Part shown: positions 40,383-44,033 of the stretch, in pieces | How positions within the stretch are numbered: position 1 is the first letter of the stretch | Layout of the letters: the number at the start of each line of letters is the position of its first letter | Source: Candidatus Woesearchaeota archaeon | GTDB taxonomy: Archaea; Nanobdellota; Nanobdellia; Woesearchaeales; UBA583 | Direction of reading: 5' to 3' | DNA length: 44,033 nt | Assembly (NCBI GenBank): GCA_027858315.1 | Contig: JAQICV010000038.1 | Location: 1-44,033 of the forward strand | The notes under the pieces: generated by a model | The model's input: only the letters and a program-made list of their open reading frames with translations | What the model was told of the DNA's origin: nothing | The model's database searches: none | Position numbers and translations under genes: made by a program

Positions 40383-41318
40383 ATGAAATCATATCCAAAT
40401 TTAGAATTAATTGAAAAAATTTCCGAGAATAATCTTCCTTCATTATGTACTGTAACTTTAGCAGCGCTAGAATTATTTACAAAAGAAGGGCTTCCTAAAA
40501 TTAAATTTCCAGTATTTAAAAATCCAATAATTGTTGGTTCAGGAAATGCGAAAGTAACTTCTGAAATTTTATTTTCAAATGTTGATGCAATATTTGCTGA
40601 TGAGAATAATTATGAAAATGTTTTAAAAAGAAAACCTGATGGAGCAATCATCTTTAGTGCATCAGGTTCAAAACATGCTCCAATTATTGCAAAAAAATAC
40701 AAAGATAAAAAATTAAAAACTACATTAGTAACTTGTACTCCTAATTCTCCTGCAGAAATTATTCTAGGTGAACAAAATACAATAATTACTAATAAAAATA
40801 GGGAACCCTATACATATAATACTTCAACATATATGGGCTGGATTCTTGCAAAAACTCGAGAAAATCCTGAAGAAATATATGATTTTATTAAAAAGAAAAT
40901 AATATCTAAAATTCCTAAAAATCTAAAAGATTATAATGGATTTTTATTAATCACACCAAATCAATTCTCTAATGTAAATCAATTATTTGAAACAAAATTT
41001 ATAGAATTATTTGGAAGAAAAGTTGCAAGAGATGTAAAAACTTATGAAGAACTAAAACATGCAATAACTGTAGTTCCAAATAAAAAAGAATTATGTATTA
41101 AATTTGGAAAAGGTGATGATGTAATATTTGAAGGAGATGTATTAAATATTCCATTACCTGAAAATATCAACATTGGAGCAATGATGGCAATAGGTTATTA
41201 TGTGATTGGAAATATTCAAGAGCAAATGCCACAATACTTCAAAAAAAATATTAAAGAATATGTAAAAACAGCATCTTCTAAAAGTTTTGGTAAAGGAATA
41301 AGTGTGATAGTTGAATAA
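40383..41318 (+). CDS. SIS-domain sugar-phosphate isomerase-like protein
   Basis: The 311-residue protein has an SIS-like fold: NPIIVGSGNAK near 50, GAIIFSASGSKHAPI near 96-110 (phosphate-binding Ser-rich loop) and TTLVTCTPNSPAE. It resembles phosphosugar-binding SIS proteins, though a second SIS copy is weak. The GGGGAAA-like sequence 5-12 bases upstream of its start may be an internal ribosome-binding site. Its place between transaldolase and RpiB suggests a sugar-phosphate isomerase step, but the substrate is unassigned. Confidence 0.65.
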   Translation: MKSYPNLELIEKISENNLPSLCTVTLAALELFTKEGLPKIKFPVFKNPIIVGSGNAKVTSEILFSNVDAIFADENNYENVLKRKPDGAIIFSASGSKHAPIIAKKYKDKKLKTTLVTCTPNSPAEIILGEQNTIITNKNREPYTYNTSTYMGWILAKTRENPEEIYDFIKKKIISKIPKNLKDYNGFLLITPNQFSNVNQLFETKFIELFGRKVARDVKTYEELKHAITVVPNKKELCIKFGKGDDVIFEGDVLNIPLPENINIGAMMAIGYYVIGNIQEQMPQYFKKNIKEYVKTASSKSFGKGISVIVE

Positions 41319-41782
41319 TGATGAAAATGGAACAAGATAAAAAAATATATATTGGTTCAGACCATGCAGGCTTTAAGTCAAAAGAAAAAATTAAAAAAAT
41401 TCTTACTAAATTAAATTATGAATATGTGGATATGGGTCCAAACAATGATGAAAGATCAGTTGACTATCCTTTATTTGCAGCAAAAGTTGCTAAAGCAGTT
41501 TTAAAAAATGAATCAAAAGGAATTTTAATTTGTGGTTCAGGTACAGGAATGCAAATCGCTGCAAATAAAATAAAAGGAATTAGAGCTGCATTCTCATACG
41601 ATTCATACTCTGCTAAAATGGCAAGACAAGACAATGATGCAAATATATTAACACTTAGAGGAAGAAAATTTCCTTCATTAAAATACAAATCAATTGTAAA
41701 GGCATTTTTAGAAACAAAATTTTCTGGAGAAGAAAGACATCAAAGAAGAATTGAACAACTTTCTAAGCTTGAAATGGAATAA
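41318..41782 (+). CDS. rpiB: Ribose-5-phosphate isomerase B (RpiB/LacAB family)
   Basis: It interconverts ribose 5-phosphate and ribulose 5-phosphate. The 154-residue protein shows SDHAGF, DYPLFA, the catalytic Cys in ILICGSGTGMQIAANK and ARQDNDANILTLRGR, all diagnostic of RpiB. The ATG overlaps the SIS stop (TAATG), so translation is coupled. Later in-frame Mets (MKMEQ, MEQDK) are possible starts. Presence of RpiB rather than RpiA is notable for Archaea, where RpiA is common. Confidence 0.93.
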   Translation: MMKMEQDKKIYIGSDHAGFKSKEKIKKILTKLNYEYVDMGPNNDERSVDYPLFAAKVAKAVLKNESKGILICGSGTGMQIAANKIKGIRAAFSYDSYSAKMARQDNDANILTLRGRKFPSLKYKSIVKAFLETKFSGEERHQRRIEQLSKLEME

Positions 41783-41850
41783 TTATTAAACTTTATCACT
41801 TTTTCAATTTACAAGAAATCTTTATCAAAAAAAAAACATATTTTTAGAAT

Positions 41851-42840
41851 ATGTTTTTTAGAAACAGAAAAGGAATTTCGGCAGTAATTGCAGTATCCTT
41901 ATTACTTGTAGTAAGTGTTGTTGCAGTCATTGGTTTTCAAAATTGGTTTCAAACATATCAAAGTACTATGTAATCAGATGTAGAAACTCAAAGTAGTTCG
42001 AATTCAGTTCCTAATATTAAGACAATCATTGGCGATAGTTTGTATATAACTACTAAAACATATGATTTAACAATAAGTAAGATTTTAATTGATAGTAAAG
42101 ATTGTTTAACTAATGTCTCTTTGAATGAGAGTCTAACTGAAGTCAATATTAGTAGTTGTCTTAATAGTGTTAGCACTTCAACTCCTTTAATTACTTTAAT
42201 TAGTGATGATTTTATAACTAAAGAAAGTGTTTATTTAGAAGATATACAGGTAAGTGTTGGAAGTCCTATGTCAACATCTTTAAGTTGTATAACAGATAAT
42301 GATGGAGATGGACAAATACTTTTGACTTGCGCTTTGTATCTTATGACTGATACAACTTATGAAGGAGATTTGGATGTAAATGATAATAATTCTACAATTC
42401 AAGTTGATATGTCTTGTATTTTTAATAATGATAAAAGTGGATGTCTTTCAAATTATGTAATTGATGGTTGTGGAAGTGAGACGGTTTTAGATTTAGGAAC
42501 AGGACTTTGTTGGGATTGGAATTTTAATAGGGATGGTACTAAAAATTGGGAAGATGCAAAATCTTATTGTACTGGTCTAACTACACATCCTTCAGGACAT
42601 ACTGATTGGTATTTGTCAACAAGACAAGAATTTGAAACAATAGTTGATTTAACAAGAACGGCTCCACATATCGTAGGAGGAAATACAATATTTTCATCAG
42701 TTGTAAGTAATTATTATTGGACAAAAACAACTTATGGTACAAGTACGACTTATGCGTTCTATGTCTATCTTCTCGATGGCATTTCTGACGGCCTCGGTAA
42801 GGGTGGCTACAATTATGTCGCCTGCTTGCGTAGACACTAA
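41851..42840 (+). pseudogene. Pilin-like DGR target gene with DUF1566/lectin-fold C-terminus, interrupted by in-frame TAA
   Basis: ATG 41851 opens with FFRNRKGISAVIAVSLLLVV, a class III (pilin/archaellin) signal and membrane helix. After 40 codons an in-frame TAA (41971-41973) interrupts, then the same frame continues open to 42840. The rest has a beta-rich region, GLCWDWNF, WEDAKSYC, DWYLSTRQEF and a C-terminal YYWTKTT...VACLRRH, the DUF1566 C-type-lectin-like pattern. The last 96 nt are a diversity-generating-retroelement variable region (VR1). The stop differs by one base from CAA. It may be a nonsense mutation, population variant or assembly error; translation from later TTG 42040 would lose the membrane anchor. 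Target-gene identity is good; functionality is open. Confidence 0.7.
42745..42840 (+). repeat. DGR variable region VR1
   Basis: 96 nt ending at the stop, aligning without gaps to VR2 (43437-43532). 26 differences by my count, 22 at codon positions 1 or 2. G+C is 46 of 96, well above the surroundings. Invariant codons are GCG, TTC, GTC, GGC, AAG, TTG, CGT and similar. Variable codons are of NNY form. Confidence 0.85.
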
Positions 42841-42876
42841 AAATTTCTTTGAAATTTTTGGGGAATTTTGAACTTG
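42839..42876 (+). repeat. VR1-associated hairpin and conserved tail
   Basis: AAAAATTTC (42839-42847) and GAAATTTTT (42851-42859) form a 9-bp stem with a TTT loop, then GGGGAATTTTGAACTTG (42860-42876), identical to the block after VR2. Comparable downstream hairpins are needed for target recognition in the Bordetella phage DGR. Confidence 0.7.
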
Positions 42877-42889
42877 AAAATAATAAAAA

Positions 42890-43532
42890 ATGAAAAAAAT
42901 GAAAAATAAAACTATAAAAATAATAAGTATATTGTCTCTTGTTATGATAATTTTTTCTTTATCAACTTTTGCATATTATACAAATATAAGTAAATTTTTT
43001 GTTGAACAGCAAAATGTTTATGTTGATGGAGAAGGCCAACACAGATTAGCAGAAGATTTTATTGAAGATGGGGTGTGGGAGTGGTACAATGCTAGATACT
43101 GTGACTGGACTTTGTTGGGATAAAGATTTAGATGCGGGTGCAATTGATTCTGGAATTAAGAAATGGGCATTAAATTCTGCTTATCCTGAACCTGTTTGGA
43201 CTGGAACAACTTATAATTTGGGAGTTCAAGTTGCAACAGATTATCTTGCATTTAAAGTATGTGATGATTTAACAACAGGAGGAAATAGTGATTGGAGAAT
43301 GCCAACAAGAGCAGAATTATTAACTTTAATTGATGAAATTGGCTCTATTGGTACTACATGTACTACTTTAAGTGGTTTCGGGTTTTTATATTGTCAGAAT
43401 AATTGGTATTGGTCTTCAAATCAAAGAGGAAGTTCCACGACTATTGCGTTCCGTGTCAGTCTTGGAAGTGGCAGTTCCTACGGCGGCGGTAAGACTGACA
43501 GCTATTATGTCGCGTGTTTGCGTAGAAACTGA
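42890..43532 (+). pseudogene. Second DGR target gene with DUF1566/lectin-like C-terminus, frameshifted
   Basis: The first part (ATG 42890, or 42899) has a signal peptide (hydrophobic about 10-26, ending STFAYYT). The domain continues in another frame from about 43071: CGSGTMLDTVTGLCWDKD, NSDWRMPTRAELL, NWYWSSNQRGS and VACLRRN to the stop at 43532. The frames join if one G is removed from GGGG (43070-43073), restoring DGCGSGT, the same motif as in the neighbouring target. The last 96 nt are VR2. The short G-run could be a slippage site, a decayed gene or an assembly error. No membrane anchor other than the signal peptide is seen. Confidence 0.7.
43437..43532 (+). repeat. DGR variable region VR2
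   Basis: Gapless partner of VR1, same length, ending at its stop. G+C 49 of 96. It encodes the lectin-like surface loop and the terminal VACLRRN. Confidence 0.85.
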
Positions 43533-43568
43533 AAATTTCAAAGAAATTTTAGGGGAATTTTGAACTTG
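43532..43568 (+). repeat. VR2-associated hairpin and conserved tail
   Basis: AAAATTTC (43532-43539) and GAAATTTT (43543-43550) form an 8-bp stem with an AAA loop, followed by the same GGGGAATTTTGAACTTG (43552-43568). Confidence 0.7.
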
Positions 43569-44033
43569 TTCAAAATTAACTGAACTTGGTAATTTGATGC
43601 TTTGGTTATTTATTCCTTAGAATACCCCACCTTCAGTCACTCATAAATTCGTTCGGTGCACTTTGAACTAGTTCAAAGAGTTTTAAGGTGGGGATGAATC
43701 ATAAATTTATGAAATTTATGGTCATTGTTTAACATTGTGAAACAATAAAATGAATATTCTAAAGAATGACTAAAATTTTGTGTAAGTGTAATCTCACAAA
43801 AGCTTAGAAATCAAAGATTTCTTGAATCCATCTTGAAAATCTCTGCAATACTCCATCATTTATGGTGGAGATAAGAGATTTTAGGATTTTTATTTTATTA
43901 ACAAAGGCTTAGAAAATTTTTAAAAATTTCTTGAATTTGGCGATTTAGTAAATAACTAACCTTTTAGCGAATTATATATTTGGAATGTGTCTCATATAAA
44001 CGACAACTTTATAAATAATGTTGTCTTATATAT
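43569..44033. other. Gene-free, hairpin-rich right end
   Basis: No ORF, template repeat or reverse transcriptase is visible. Structures include a 43625-43693 stem (CCCCACCTT/AAGGTGGGG) enclosing an 18-base palindrome CTTTGAACTAGTTCAAAG (43661-43678), an ATTGTTT/AAACAAT stem (43724-43746), and an AAAATCTC/GAGATTTT stem (about 43835-43881). A repeated GCTTAGAAA...ATTTCTTGAAT unit occurs near 43802-43827 and 43907-43936. Confidence 0.6.
44002..44025 (+). promoter_or_regulatory. TATA box inside an inverted repeat, outward-facing promoter
   Basis: TTTATAAATA (44008-44017) is flanked by GACAAC (44002-44007) and GTTGTC (44020-44025), a perfect 6-bp inverted repeat. A gene starting a little beyond the right edge is expected. 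The repeat could be an operator. Confidence 0.5.

Noticed and set aside
42040-42840. Independent gene starting at TTG 42040
   Set aside because: The same frame continues upstream past a single TAA to a full pilin signal at 41851, so the longer interrupted gene explains it better.
43625-43693. IS200/IS605-type element end
   Set aside because: The hairpin is suggestive but no transposase, guide-RNA nuclease or second end is present, so I list it only as a structure.
43569-44033. DGR template repeat
   Set aside because: I read this region on both strands for the invariant GCGTTC...GTC...TTGCGTAGA framework and did not find it; the template is probably outside.

Overview
The window is a compact, AT-rich (roughly 28-30% GC by eye) archaeal chromosome segment, most likely from a DPANN archaeon of the Woesearchaeota/Pacearchaeota/Nanoarchaeota type. 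The evidence for Archaea is direct: an uL1-uL10-P1 ribosomal stalk operon with archaeal P-protein tails, a tiny eL41 gene, the termination endonuclease aCPSF1/FttA, archaeal-type UMP kinase, archaeal 23S rRNA, and promoters that are TATA boxes (TTTATAAA-like) placed 21-25 nt before the start codon. That spacing means most genes are probably leaderless. The lineage call is an inference, because no 16S gene is present.

Layout. 1-12 kb: start of an edge gene, RNase J, a small exported protein, a tandem ThyX-like flavoprotein, an HD-GYP-like hydrolase, MutS, a small EF-hand-like protein, a nitroreductase and gyrase subunit A. 12-19 kb: a Nip7/PUA-like protein, eL41, an O-methyltransferase, a decayed IleRS-like protein with a small membrane protein, a site-2 protease, membrane proteins and tRNA-His. 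19-27 kb: phosphohexomutase, uL1-uL10-P1, a COG1340-like coiled-coil protein, two small unknowns and FttA behind a hairpin-rich leader. 27-30 kb: tRNA-Ala(UGC) and 23S rRNA, without a neighbouring 16S or 5S. 30-42 kb: an alpha/beta hydrolase, DPANN-type envelope proteins, a nucleotidyltransferase-HEPN-like fusion, a 964-residue exported Ig-like protein, UMP kinase, an HD protein, and a three-gene sugar-phosphate operon (transaldolase, SIS protein, RpiB).

42-44 kb is the most unusual part. Two adjacent genes encode exported proteins ending in a DUF1566/C-type-lectin-like domain. Their last 96 nt align without gaps and differ at 26 positions, 22 of them at codon positions 1 or 2, with the third base of the variable codons nearly fixed. 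Every difference can be derived from an adenine in a common template. Both copies run into a short hairpin and an identical 17-nt block. This is the signature of the variable regions of a diversity-generating retroelement (DGR). One target begins with an archaeal pilin signal, so the diversified lectin would be displayed on a pilin-like stem. Each target carries one lesion: an in-frame TAA in the first and an extra G in a G4 run in the second. No reverse transcriptase or template repeat is visible here. They are expected beyond the right edge, where a TATA box inside an inverted repeat points outward.

The window also shows information-processing oddities: an unusual sarcin-ricin loop and a peptidyl-transferase substitution in the 23S rRNA, a terminator-like leader on the termination-factor gene, and an IleRS relative that appears to have lost its catalytic half.
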